In this document: piece after piece, positions 1-5,749 of the stretch
Numbering within the stretch: the first letter of the stretch is position 1
How the letters are laid out: every line of letters starts with the position of its first letter
NCBI GenBank assembly: GCA_030679805.1
Contig: JAUXST010000253.1
Location: 1-7,916, forward strand
Source: Reyranella sp.
GTDB taxonomy: Bacteria > Pseudomonadota > Alphaproteobacteria > Reyranellales > Reyranellaceae
Direction: 5' to 3'
Length of the DNA: 7,916 bases
Notes under the pieces: model-generated
What the model saw: the letters and a program-made list of their open reading frames with translations, nothing else
Database searches by the model: none
Told to the model about the DNA's origin: nothing
Position numbers and translations under genes: made by a program

Positions 1-43
1 CGACAGTGACGATGAAGGCATTCCTGACAGGCAGGGAACTCAT
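1..43 (-). CDS. Possible 5' end of a gene leaving the left edge
   Basis: Reading leftward from an ATG at 43-41 gives 14 open codons (MSSLPVRNAFIVTV) that run off the window. An AGAGG Shine-Dalgarno-like motif (minus strand, 56-52) lies 8 bases before the ATG, which is good spacing. The same frame is also open for some distance upstream of the ATG, so the true start could be earlier. The ATG overlaps the stop of the minus-strand frame ending at 40 as ATGA, a common arrangement in coupled genes. Too little of the protein is visible to name a family. The evidence is only the start context and an open frame, so the call is tentative. Confidence 0.3.
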   Translation of the reverse strand, partial: MSSLPVRNAFIVTV

Positions 44-219
44 ATAATGGGCCTCTGCAAGGCGTTCGGGCACAAGTTCTGCTCGTTGCCTCGTAGGATG
101 CCATGCCAGCCGGTGATACCCAATGCCCCGCTGGCGTCGGGCGGCAATATCGCGTGCGGGGAATTGATCTGGCGCAAAGCATCAAATGCCTTGGAGGCAT
201 ACTGAAAATTGCGCATCAT
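40..219 (-). CDS. Possible small ORF or gene remnant, unknown function
   Basis: A 59-codon minus-strand frame starts at tandem ATGs (219-217 and 216-214) and ends in TGA at 42-40. The frame is open further upstream to an in-frame stop at 294-292, and that extension has G/C-ending codons but no other usual start. Codon third positions are more G/C-rich on this strand than in the plus-strand frame across the same bases, so if anything here is coding it is more likely this one. There is no convincing ribosome binding site before the ATG, and I recognise no family. It overlaps the next possible start by ATGA. A 5'-truncated remnant or a real small gene are both possible, as is chance. Confidence 0.22.
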   Translation of the reverse strand: MMRNFQYASKAFDALRQINSPHAILPPDASGALGITGWHGILRGNEQNLCPNALQRPII

Positions 220-351
220 GAGCGCGGGGTTGTAGCGCCCGTTGCGTCCTACGTCGGACGCTGTGGCTCCGGAATGATCGCGCGGGCATATTCACTCGCA
301 TTTCGGGCCCGCGTCGAAGGTGAAATTTCTCCAAGGAGAAGGGGAGTCGTC
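220..351. other. Non-coding upstream region of the Tat-exported protein gene
   Basis: I see no supportable gene between the possible minus-strand ORF and the ATG at 352. The plus-strand frame is open back to an ATG at 103, but the implied extra 83 residues would place a twin-arginine signal peptide deep inside the protein, so I treat this stretch as leader or promoter DNA. No convincing -35/-10 pair was identified. The last bases before 352 hold the ribosome binding site: AAGGAG at 333-338, and a second GGAG at 343-346 that is 5 bases from the ATG. Confidence 0.4.
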
Positions 352-990
352 ATGTTTCAAGCAAATCGCCGTACGACGTTGAAGTTGCTGGGAGGCGCCG
401 CGCTCACGGCAGGCGCCCTGCCTGTCCTGTCGCTTCCGGCGACCGCGCAGGAAGATTATGTCGTGCCGAACAGCTTGCAGAACTTCAAGCGCGGCACGAT
501 CCACATCATGCATACTCCGGTGCGCAGCTTCTCCATCATCTGGGAGGATCTCGGCCGGGTGAAGATGAAGGCCGCCGACCTCGTCACCAACTACCCGTCG
601 CTCAAGGTCGGCAACATCGTGGACGTCCACTGGTACGACTACATGGACTTTCTGATCGCTAAGAAGACGCCCGAGACGTCGGCGCGTGCCAAGGCGATGA
701 TGGCCAAGGGGGCGCGGCTCGAAGGCATTCCCGGCGCCCAGGAGCGGATTCGGCTCTGGAACATGGACGGCATGTGCACCAAGGTCGATGTGGCGACCAA
801 CACCATCTTCCTCATCAATGCTTCGGGCGGCGAACCCGACAAGCCGTCGCCCGACAGCGGCGAGGTTATCCAGCTGCCGCCGGTCGTGACGGCCGCCGGC
901 AAGGCGGCCCTGCGGACGATCCAGCCGGGCGATCAGCTCACCACCGTGTGGAGCCAGCAGACCGCCATCAAGGCCACGGTCATCCGCTAG
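352..990 (+). CDS. Tat-exported protein of unknown function
   Basis: A 212-residue protein with a twin-arginine signal peptide: NRRTTLKLLGG at residues 5-15, a hydrophobic stretch to about 29, and a likely signal peptidase site after the A-T-A at 30-32. The start at 352 is chosen because the Tat motif lies at the right distance from it and GGAG is 5 bases upstream. An earlier ATG at 103 would bury the signal. The mature protein has two similar segments: LKVGNIVDVHWYDYMDF at about 84-100, followed by LIAKK, and IQPGDQLTTVWSQQTAIK at 190-207. Both fit an L/I-x-x-G-(D/N) turn plus beta strand seen in small periplasmic beta-rich proteins. No catalytic motif is evident. Function is unknown; a periplasmic beta-barrel-like or binding role is only a guess. 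A strong hairpin follows 20 bases after the stop. Confidence 0.85.
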   Translation: MFQANRRTTLKLLGGAALTAGALPVLSLPATAQEDYVVPNSLQNFKRGTIHIMHTPVRSFSIIWEDLGRVKMKAADLVTNYPSLKVGNIVDVHWYDYMDFLIAKKTPETSARAKAMMAKGARLEGIPGAQERIRLWNMDGMCTKVDVATNTIFLINASGGEPDKPSPDSGEVIQLPPVVTAAGKAALRTIQPGDQLTTVWSQQTAIKATVIR

Positions 991-1009
991 CAACAACGAA
1001 CACTTGAGA

Positions 1010-1040
1010 GGACTCCGGGACCCGTGCGGTCCCGGAGTTC
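1010..1040 (+). terminator. Strong hairpin, likely terminator of the Tat-exported protein gene
   Basis: An inverted repeat pairs 1012-1022 (ACTCCGGGACC) with 1028-1038 (GGTCCCGGAGT), 11 perfect base pairs around a 5-base CGTGC loop. A further G-T and G-C pair extends it to 1010-1040. It begins 20 bases after the stop at 990. The bases after it (TCGTTCGGG) are not a real T run, so intrinsic termination may be weak, as is usual in GC-rich bacteria. The hairpin could also act as a 3' stabiliser. Confidence 0.7.
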
Positions 1041-1125
1041 GTTCGGGACCCAGAATGAGACCGGCGTCGGCCTGTGGTCGCGTCTGTTGGTGATCGCCGC
1101 CTCGTTCTGTGCAATTATTGACTGA
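1024..1125 (+). other. Possible leader ORF ending directly against the lysozyme start
   Basis: A 33-codon frame from GTG at 1024 ends in TGA at 1123-1125, immediately before the lysozyme ATG at 1126 (TGAATG). Its C-terminal half is hydrophobic (about LWSRLLVIAASFCAII). The lysozyme gene has no visible Shine-Dalgarno motif, so coupling to translation of an upstream frame is conceivable. However, GTG 1024 itself has no ribosome binding site and lies in the loop of the 1010-1040 hairpin, so the frame may be chance. Internal TTG 1087 and GTG 1090 are alternative starts. Confidence 0.15.
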
Positions 1126-1950
1126 ATGATCTCGCGTAGAAATTTGTTAGGGGGCTTGGCTGGTCTGACCATGCCCGCCTTGGCCGGTTGCGGCGGGCAG
1201 CCACCCAAAGGCTCCAGTTTTGACCATCCTCACGCGTCCCGCCAGGCGATGGCTGGGCTGGATGCGGTGATCGATATCAGCCACAACGTCACCGTTACTG
1301 ACTTTGCCGCGGTTCGTCGCAGCAACATCCTCGCCGTCCTTCACAAGGTGACTGAAGGTGGTGACTGGTTCGATCCTTCGTACGGTCCACGGCGGCGCCA
1401 GGCCGAGGCGGCCGGGCTGCTGTGGGGCGGCTACCATTTCGGCACCCGCCAGTATTCGGGCGAGAAGCAGGCCGCCGCCTTCCTATCGGCCTGCCAGCCG
1501 GGACCGGCGACGGTCATGGCGCTCGATCTCGAGCCGAACGACGCCAACCCGCGCAACACCATGACTCTTCGTCAGGCGGAAGAATTCGTGCTGGCCGTGC
1601 GGCGCGCGACCGGGCGGCTGCCGCTGGTCTACACCCATCCGGCCTGGGCCAATAACGAGATATATGGCCGCCGCCGCATCAGCTTGGGGGCGGCCGTGAC
1701 GCCGGGCTCGACCCTGGCGCGCTGCGACCTGTGGCTGGCCGACTATCGCGAGGATCCCCAGTTGCCCTTCGCTTGGCAGACCAAGGGCTGGCGCCTCTGG
1801 CAGTACGCCGCCGATGAGACCGCGGCCAATTTCGCCTACGGCAGCGAGCCCCGCGCCGTCGCCGGCGTCGGCCATTGCGACCGCAATCTGTTCAACGGCG
1901 ACGTGGCGGCGCTCAACCGTTTCTGGAAGGGCACCGCCCGGACGTCGTGA
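1126..1950 (+). CDS. GH25-family lysozyme-like lipoprotein
   Basis: A 274-residue glycoside hydrolase family 25 protein, a family that cuts the MurNAc-GlcNAc bond of peptidoglycan. The N-terminus has a twin arginine (SRRNLLGG, 3-10) and a lipobox LAGC at 19-22, so it is probably a Tat-exported lipoprotein. Residue +2 is Gly, not Asp, which fits outer-membrane rather than inner-membrane retention. GH25 hallmarks appear in order: DIS at 50-52, GGYHFG at 101-106, the acidic pair in ALDLEPN (D134, E136), LADY with D206, LWQYA at 224-228, and CDRNLFNG at 251-258. Length is normal for a single catalytic domain, with no cell-wall-binding repeats. The start is forced because TGA directly precedes the ATG in frame. 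No Shine-Dalgarno motif is visible. Likely role: cell-wall remodelling or attack on neighbouring cells; the choice is inference. Confidence 0.92.
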   Translation: MISRRNLLGGLAGLTMPALAGCGGQPPKGSSFDHPHASRQAMAGLDAVIDISHNVTVTDFAAVRRSNILAVLHKVTEGGDWFDPSYGPRRRQAEAAGLLWGGYHFGTRQYSGEKQAAAFLSACQPGPATVMALDLEPNDANPRNTMTLRQAEEFVLAVRRATGRLPLVYTHPAWANNEIYGRRRISLGAAVTPGSTLARCDLWLADYREDPQLPFAWQTKGWRLWQYAADETAANFAYGSEPRAVAGVGHCDRNLFNGDVAALNRFWKGTARTS

Positions 1951-1981
1951 GTTCGACGAACCCGCGGCATCCGGCAAGCAC

Positions 1982-2353
1982 CTAGAGCTTGGTGTTTTCG
2001 TTGAGCCACTTCCGAGCGTCGTGGATGCTGTGAAACGTCTTCACGGGCCGCTCGCCGTCGGTCATCTTGATGAACTGCTCCACGACTTCCCCGCGGGCCG
2101 GATCGACCACGAACGCCGTCGGGCCGCGTGTCGTATCCCCGGCCTTGGTGCGCGCCAGCGATGCCAGCATGTCCAGGCCTTTCTCGTCGAGGATCGCTGT
2201 TCCGATCGAGACGTCGATGATCTTGCGGTACTGCCACGCGCCGGTCGCGGCGAACTGCTGAATCACGCCAAGGATGTCCTCACCGGTCACCGTCCCGTGG
2301 ATGACCGCGACGACCAAACGGTCGGGATGGGAGATGTCGAGATAGATGGGCAC
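1982..2353 (-). CDS. Small SpoIIAA/STAS-like cytoplasmic protein
   Basis: A protein of about 123 residues with no signal peptide or membrane segment. It opens with PIYLDISHPDRLVVAVIHG, then a helix beginning TGEDILGVIQQF (23-34), a strand KIIDVSIGTAIL (44-55), a strand TAFVVD (79-84), and an amphipathic C-terminal helix ending in a Trp-containing segment (HDARKWLNEN, 111-120). This alternating strand/helix plan resembles the SpoIIAA-like/STAS-fold proteins often annotated as hypothetical. The assignment rests on pattern, not a motif. The start is ambiguous: tandem GTGs lie at 2356-2354 and 2353-2351. The first overlaps the aminotransferase stop as TAGTG. I chose the second because it begins at the conserved-looking PIYLD. 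The overlap implies translational coupling with the aminotransferase. A regulatory or binding role is inference. Confidence 0.75.
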   Translation of the reverse strand: MPIYLDISHPDRLVVAVIHGTVTGEDILGVIQQFAATGAWQYRKIIDVSIGTAILDEKGLDMLASLARTKAGDTTRGPTAFVVDPARGEVVEQFIKMTDGERPVKTFHSIHDARKWLNENTKL

Positions 2354-2355
2354 CA

Positions 2356-3576
2356 CTACGCCGCCAGCGCCTTGAAGCCCGCCCGCGTCGCCTCCAGGGC
2401 GAAATCGATGTCGGCCTCGGTGTGCGCCGTCGACAGGAACATATTGTGGCGCGGATGCAGATAGGCGCCGTGCTTCAGCGCCTCCAGCGTGAAGCGGTTG
2501 CCTTTCTCGCAATCGGGGTCGTCGTCGAACAGCACTGTCGGCATCTGCGGCGGCCCGCTCTGGCGCACGCCGATGCCGAACTCGGCCGCTTGCGCCGCGA
2601 TCCCGTCGCGCAGGCGCTGGCCCATCGCGCGCATGTGCGCGGGGCCATCGACGCCCTCCAGCACGTCGAGCGTCGCAAGGGCTGCCGCCATCGACACGGC
2701 GCTGCACCAAAACGAGCCGGTCACGTAGAGCTTGGAGGCGGCCTCGCGATAGCGGTCGTTGCCGGTGACGGCAGCCAGCGCATGGCCGTTGGCGATCGCC
2801 TTGCTCCAGGCGCTGAGATCGGGCTGCACACCCACCAGATCCCAGCTCCCGCGCAAGGTGAGGCGGAAGCCCGCGCGTACGTCGTCGACGATCAGCGCCG
2901 CGTCGCTGGCGTCGCACAGTTCGCGGACCCGGCGCGCGAAGGCGGCGTCGGGCATCTCCTGGTCCTTGCCGAAATCGTGCTTGAAGGCGGAGACGACAAT
3001 GCCGGCCAGGTCGTCGCCAGCGCGCTGCACCGCGGTCTCGAGGCTGCCGGTGTCGTTGTACTTGAAGGTGAGCATGTGCGCCCGGTCCTCAGCCGTGACG
3101 CCGGCCGGGTTGGGAGTGCACCACGGGATGGCGCCGTGATAGGCACCTTCGGCCACCAGGATCTTGCGCTTGCCCGAGGCTGCGCGCGCGAGAGTCACGC
3201 AGGTCGTGGTGGCATCGGTGCCGTTCTTGCCGAACAGCGCCCAGTCGGCATGCGGGATCAGCCCGACCAGCCGCTCGGCGAGTTCGACCAGCCGTTCCGA
3301 CGGTCCATTCAGGCAATCGCCCGCCGCCATCTGGCGTTCGACCGCCTCGGCGACCACGGGATTCCGATGGCCGACGACGATCGGCCCCCAGCTGCACATG
3401 AAATCGACATAACGTCGGCCGTTCACGTCCCACAGATGGCAACCGTCGCCGCGTTCGAAGAACTGCGGATAGCCTTGCGGCAACCGGTCACCGCGTAGAT
3501 GCCCGTACATGCCGCCGGGAATGACGAGTTGGGCCCGTTGACGGAGCTTCTGGTCGGCGGTGGCGTCGAGTGTCAT
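2356..3576 (-). CDS. Class III PLP-dependent aminotransferase (glutamate-1-semialdehyde aminomutase-like)
   Basis: A 406-residue fold-type I enzyme of the class III aminotransferase / GSA-aminomutase-like group. Visible landmarks: VIPGGMYGHLRG (18-29) as in the HemL-like N-terminus, WDVNGRRYVDFM (49-60), the cofactor phosphate loop GKNGTDAT (116-123), GAYHG (144-148), the pyridine-nitrogen aspartate in IVDDVRAGFR (D231), and the Schiff-base lysine in AWSKAIANGH (K259). The KNGTDA form and SKAIANG lysine box are typical of the aminomutase-like enzymes acting in secondary or sugar-amine metabolism rather than tetrapyrrole HemL, so I do not assign hemL. Full length. It starts 9 bases after the dioxygenase stop, with GAGG shortly before the ATG, and its stop overlaps the next gene. 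The substrate is unknown; pairing with a hydroxylating dioxygenase suggests the two act on one pathway. Confidence 0.9.
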   Translation of the reverse strand: MTLDATADQKLRQRAQLVIPGGMYGHLRGDRLPQGYPQFFERGDGCHLWDVNGRRYVDFMCSWGPIVVGHRNPVVAEAVERQMAAGDCLNGPSERLVELAERLVGLIPHADWALFGKNGTDATTTCVTLARAASGKRKILVAEGAYHGAIPWCTPNPAGVTAEDRAHMLTFKYNDTGSLETAVQRAGDDLAGIVVSAFKHDFGKDQEMPDAAFARRVRELCDASDAALIVDDVRAGFRLTLRGSWDLVGVQPDLSAWSKAIANGHALAAVTGNDRYREAASKLYVTGSFWCSAVSMAAALATLDVLEGVDGPAHMRAMGQRLRDGIAAQAAEFGIGVRQSGPPQMPTVLFDDDPDCEKGNRFTLEALKHGAYLHPRHNMFLSTAHTEADIDFALEATRAGFKALAA

Positions 3577-3585
3577 GGTCCTCGC

Positions 3586-4764
3586 TCAGATGAACATGTC
3601 GCGTTGATTATAATTCTTCAGCACCGTCGCGCGCGTGGTCTCGCTCCAGCGGTTATCGTCCTCACGTCCCGCCAGCGGCCGATAGACGTAGGCACGCTCC
3701 TGCGGGAAGCGCTGGCTGCGCGCGTCGATGGCGATCTGGAGGATGCGGCACCTCTCGGCGATGCGGGTTTCGTCGTAGGTCTCGATCGCGCCGTGCAACC
3801 GTCGTGCCGTCACGCCCAGCACTCGCTTGCGCGGAAAGAAGCCTTCGTTCAGCGTGATGCGCCGGTCGGGCGATGAGTTGGCGAACGAGCCGTGCAGGAG
3901 CTGGCGATTGGTGACGATCGTATCGCCGGCCGCGCACAGCATGGGCACGGCGCGCTCGATCCGGTCGGAGCCGCTCTCCGCCACCAGTTTCTTGATGTCG
4001 GCCTTGCCGAGCTTGTGGCTGCCGGGCAGCACCCAGACGCAGTTGCCTGCCGTACTCGGGTAGAGCTGCGTCATGAAGTTGAAGCCGTGCGCGCCCTCGT
4101 CCCAGTCCGGTGCGTTCCAGTGCGTCGTGCCATCCTGGTGCCAGGCCACCGACGGGCCGAGGCCGGCTTCCTTCACGAACGTCACCTCGTTGTAGGGCAC
4201 GAAATCGTCGCCCAGGATTCCCGCTGCCACGCCCAGCAGCCCGGGATGGCCGTAGAGCCGCAGCGCCGTATCCATCAGATGCAGGTTGCCGTCGAGCAGC
4301 TCCACGGTCCACGCCGGGCCACCCTCGCCAAGGGTCGGCTGCAGCATGGCGACCGGATGCCGGCCGTTGTTCTTGTCCGTGCCGCCGACGGGATCGCTCA
4401 ACGGCTTGGCCCAGCGGTAGGGCGGCTTGATGATGCCGTCGCCGAAGGCCGGACGTCCGTGCCGATCGAGCGCCGCGCCGGGCTCGACGGGCGCGCGGGC
4501 CAGTACGGCATCGACATCGGCGCGCAATTCCGCGAGTTCCTCGGGCCCAACCACGCCCTCGAAGACGTAGAAGCCGTGCGTCCAATAGGAGTCGAGGATC
4601 GCAGGATCGAGCTTGCCGTCTGCGTCGAACCGGATCGGCCCGCGATTGCCCAGTGCCTTCGCCCGGGCCTCGCCCGCACGGCTATAGTCGGCCATCGCCC
4701 GCGCATGATCCTGGGCGGTGAGCGGCGCGGGTGCTTGGGTCGGTGTGGCTTCGGTCATTGCCAT
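3586..4764 (-). CDS. Phytanoyl-CoA dioxygenase (PhyH) family Fe(II)/2-oxoglutarate oxygenase
   Basis: A 392-residue oxygenase of the PhyH family, which couples 2-oxoglutarate decarboxylation to hydroxylation. The iron-binding facial triad is visible as H209 and D211 in VAWHQDGTTHW, with the distal His in LLHGSF (H291). An Arg in SPDRRITLNEGF (301/302) is placed to bind the 2-oxoglutarate carboxylate. LPGSHKLGK (246-254) is a further family-typical segment. It is longer than many PhyH proteins because of about 60 N-terminal residues before DSYWTHGFYVFEG (58-70). I chose ATG 4764: GGAG sits 8 bases upstream. The frame is open to 4824, but no better start is seen. A third Met codon at 4758 is a weaker alternative. 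It is first in a three-gene unit with the aminotransferase and the STAS-like gene. The substrate cannot be read from sequence. Confidence 0.92.
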   Translation of the reverse strand: MAMTEATPTQAPAPLTAQDHARAMADYSRAGEARAKALGNRGPIRFDADGKLDPAILDSYWTHGFYVFEGVVGPEELAELRADVDAVLARAPVEPGAALDRHGRPAFGDGIIKPPYRWAKPLSDPVGGTDKNNGRHPVAMLQPTLGEGGPAWTVELLDGNLHLMDTALRLYGHPGLLGVAAGILGDDFVPYNEVTFVKEAGLGPSVAWHQDGTTHWNAPDWDEGAHGFNFMTQLYPSTAGNCVWVLPGSHKLGKADIKKLVAESGSDRIERAVPMLCAAGDTIVTNRQLLHGSFANSSPDRRITLNEGFFPRKRVLGVTARRLHGAIETYDETRIAERCRILQIAIDARSQRFPQERAYVYRPLAGREDDNRWSETTRATVLKNYNQRDMFI

Positions 4765-4864
4765 CGCAGGATCTCCAGCATTGGGAAGCCCCCGACGATA
4801 CTCCGGCTGTCGGCTTGCAGCCAAACACCGTCGCCCGCTGTGCGGGCGGGGGTCGTCTTGGCCG
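4765..4864 (-). promoter_or_regulatory. Leader region upstream of the dioxygenase operon
   Basis: This 100-base gap separates the lipoprotein stop from the dioxygenase start, with both genes on the minus strand. It holds the hairpin at 4832-4848 and the GGAG ribosome binding site before 4764. A promoter for the dioxygenase operon would have to lie between the hairpin and about 4775. I see no clear -35/-10 pair there. Confidence 0.35.
4832..4848 (-). terminator. Hairpin after the lipoprotein gene
   Basis: CGCCCGC (4832-4838) pairs with GCGGGCG (4842-4848) around a 3-base loop: 7 G/C pairs, starting about 17 bases past the lipoprotein stop in the direction of transcription. The minus-strand bases that follow (ACGGTGTTTGG) have only a short T stretch. 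It is a plausible weak terminator separating the lipoprotein from the dioxygenase operon. Confidence 0.5.
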
Positions 4865-5272
4865 TTACGGCGTGACCTTCTGGCAGCCGGCGCCCTGCCA
4901 GCGGTAGCCCTGCGCTGTGCCGCCCACCATCGTCCATTCGACGATGCAGCTCTGCCGTACCAGCGTCGGCGGAAATCCGCCGATCGGGATCCACCATCCG
5001 CCGCCCCATCCCCGGCCCCAGCCGCCGAAGCGCTGATACATCGGCGGTGAGCCGGGATCGACGTAGGACGTATCCCAGCGCCACTGCAGGATCCTGGAGT
5101 TGTCCTCGAGCTGGTAGGTGTTGTCGGGAATGCGGCCCATGCTGTTCAGCAGGCCGGCCTCGGGGGCGCCCGCCATCTCGCGCAGCTGGCTGTCGAAGAC
5201 CGCCTCGCGCTCTGCCCGGGTCGCGCAGCCGGGCAGAGACACCAGGACGAGCAGGGCGAGGGCTTTTCGCAT
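4865..5272 (-). CDS. Small Gly/Trp-rich lipoprotein, unknown function
   Basis: A 135-residue protein with a lipoprotein signal: MRK, a hydrophobic run (ALALLVLVSL), and lipobox LPGC at 13-16, so the mature protein starts at C16. A helical, charged stretch follows (REAVFDSQLREMAG, 22-35), then YQLEDNSRILQWRWD (53-67), a Gly/Trp-rich segment RFGGWGRGWGGGWWIP (81-96), and a C-terminal part with C109 and C130 that could form a disulfide. The pattern SCIVEWTMVGGTAQGYRWQGAGC resembles the C-terminus of many small envelope lipoproteins, which carry a Cys pair about 20 residues apart. I chose the start at 5272 because it puts the signal at the N-terminus; an ATG at 5326 would add 18 Arg/His-rich residues and start inside a hairpin. 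The ribosome binding site is weak. No function is assigned. Confidence 0.75.
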   Translation of the reverse strand: MRKALALLVLVSLPGCATRAEREAVFDSQLREMAGAPEAGLLNSMGRIPDNTYQLEDNSRILQWRWDTSYVDPGSPPMYQRFGGWGRGWGGGWWIPIGGFPPTLVRQSCIVEWTMVGGTAQGYRWQGAGCQKVTP

Positions 5273-5316
5273 GGTCAATCTATGCAAATGCAGCCGTAGC
5301 GTTGCATGTCGCGGGC
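5273..5316 (-). promoter_or_regulatory. Upstream region of the lipoprotein gene with an inverted repeat
   Basis: ATGCAA (5282-5287) and TTGCAT (5302-5307) form a 6-bp inverted repeat separated by 14 bases, lying 10-35 bases before the lipoprotein start. The spacing fits a dimeric repressor or activator site, but a 6-bp match is short and could be chance. No sigma-70 promoter is obvious. Confidence 0.2.
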
Positions 5317-5336
5317 GCGCTGCCAACGGGCAGCGC
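5317..5336 (-). terminator. Hairpin after the RidA-family gene
   Basis: GCGCTGCC (5317-5324) pairs perfectly with GGCAGCGC (5329-5336) around a 4-base loop, beginning 2 bases past the RidA stop codon. There is no T tract after it. Position and stability fit the end of the peroxidase-RidA transcript, as a terminator or as 3' protection. Confidence 0.55.
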
Positions 5337-5338
5337 CT

Positions 5339-5740
5339 CTATCCCTTTGCGGCAACCGCTTCGATCTCGACCAGCTGGCCGGGATAGCCCAGCAGGGCGA
5401 CGCCCAGCAGCGTGCTCGCGGCCGGAGCCAATGCCGACGCCTGGACGACCTTCCAGACGGCTGCGAGATCGGCTTCGGTCCTCGCCACGACATAGACCGT
5501 CGTCTTGAGCACGTCGCCGGCCGCGGCGCCGGCGGCCGACAACTGCCGAAGCAGATTGTCGATGGTCTGCTTCGTCTGCGCAGCGTAGTCGCCCCGTCCG
5601 ACCAAAGCACCGCGGTCGTCGAGGGGAACGGCGCCGGCCGTCAGGATCAGGCGCGCGCTGTGCACCACGGCGACATGTGCGTAGCCCGGCGGCGGGAAGA
5701 GATCGGGGACGGTCAGATGTCGGATATGAGGGCGCGACAT
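5339..5740 (-). CDS. RidA-family (YjgF/YER057c/UK114) protein lacking the catalytic arginine
   Basis: A 133-residue protein of the Rid family, whose archetype hydrolyses reactive enamine/imine intermediates made by PLP enzymes. Recognisable parts: LILTAGAVPLDDRGALVG (31-48), the QT-x-x-x-(I/L)DNLL helix (QTKQTIDNLLRQLSAAG, 55-71), DVLKTTVYV (76-84), and the closing LVEIEAVA (123-130). In E. coli RidA the catalytic Arg105 sits in PARS. Here the matching stretch is PAAS (106-109), so the position is Ala, and the loop to VEIEA is two residues longer. That places it with Rid subgroups that lack the arginine and for which imine deaminase activity is not expected. The stop of the peroxidase gene lies 9 bases upstream, with GAGGGG before the ATG, so the two are probably one operon. 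No signal peptide: cytoplasmic. Confidence 0.9.
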   Translation of the reverse strand: MSRPHIRHLTVPDLFPPPGYAHVAVVHSARLILTAGAVPLDDRGALVGRGDYAAQTKQTIDNLLRQLSAAGAAAGDVLKTTVYVVARTEADLAAVWKVVQASALAPAASTLLGVALLGYPGQLVEIEAVAAKG

Positions 5741-5749
5741 GGTCGCCCC

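Noticed and set aside
186..200. ATGCCT/AGGCAT inverted repeat with a 3-base loop
   Set aside because: Short 6-bp repeat, far from any start and inside a possible minus-strand frame; no support for function.
103..351. N-terminal extension of the Tat-exported protein to an ATG at 103
   Set aside because: It would place a clear Tat signal at residue 88 onward. The ATG at 352 has a proper ribosome site and signal position.
1980..1999. CACC/GGTG hairpin followed by TTTT after the lysozyme gene
   Set aside because: Only a 4-bp stem with an 8-base loop, inside the end of the opposing gene.
1982..2917. A long 311-codon minus-strand frame
   Set aside because: Its upstream two-thirds is out of frame with the well-supported aminotransferase and has Arg/Gly/Ala-rich shadow composition. 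Only the last 123 codons look like protein.
2422..3498. A 358-codon plus-strand frame opposite the aminotransferase
   Set aside because: Antisense shadow; no recognisable domain, and the minus-strand PLP enzyme is complete.
2356..3576. Naming the aminotransferase hemL
   Set aside because: The phosphate loop (GKNGTDAT) and lysine box differ from true HemL, and there is no tetrapyrrole context.
3892..4875. A 327-codon plus-strand frame opposite the dioxygenase
   Set aside because: Antisense shadow typical of GC-rich genes; the minus strand carries intact iron-binding motifs.
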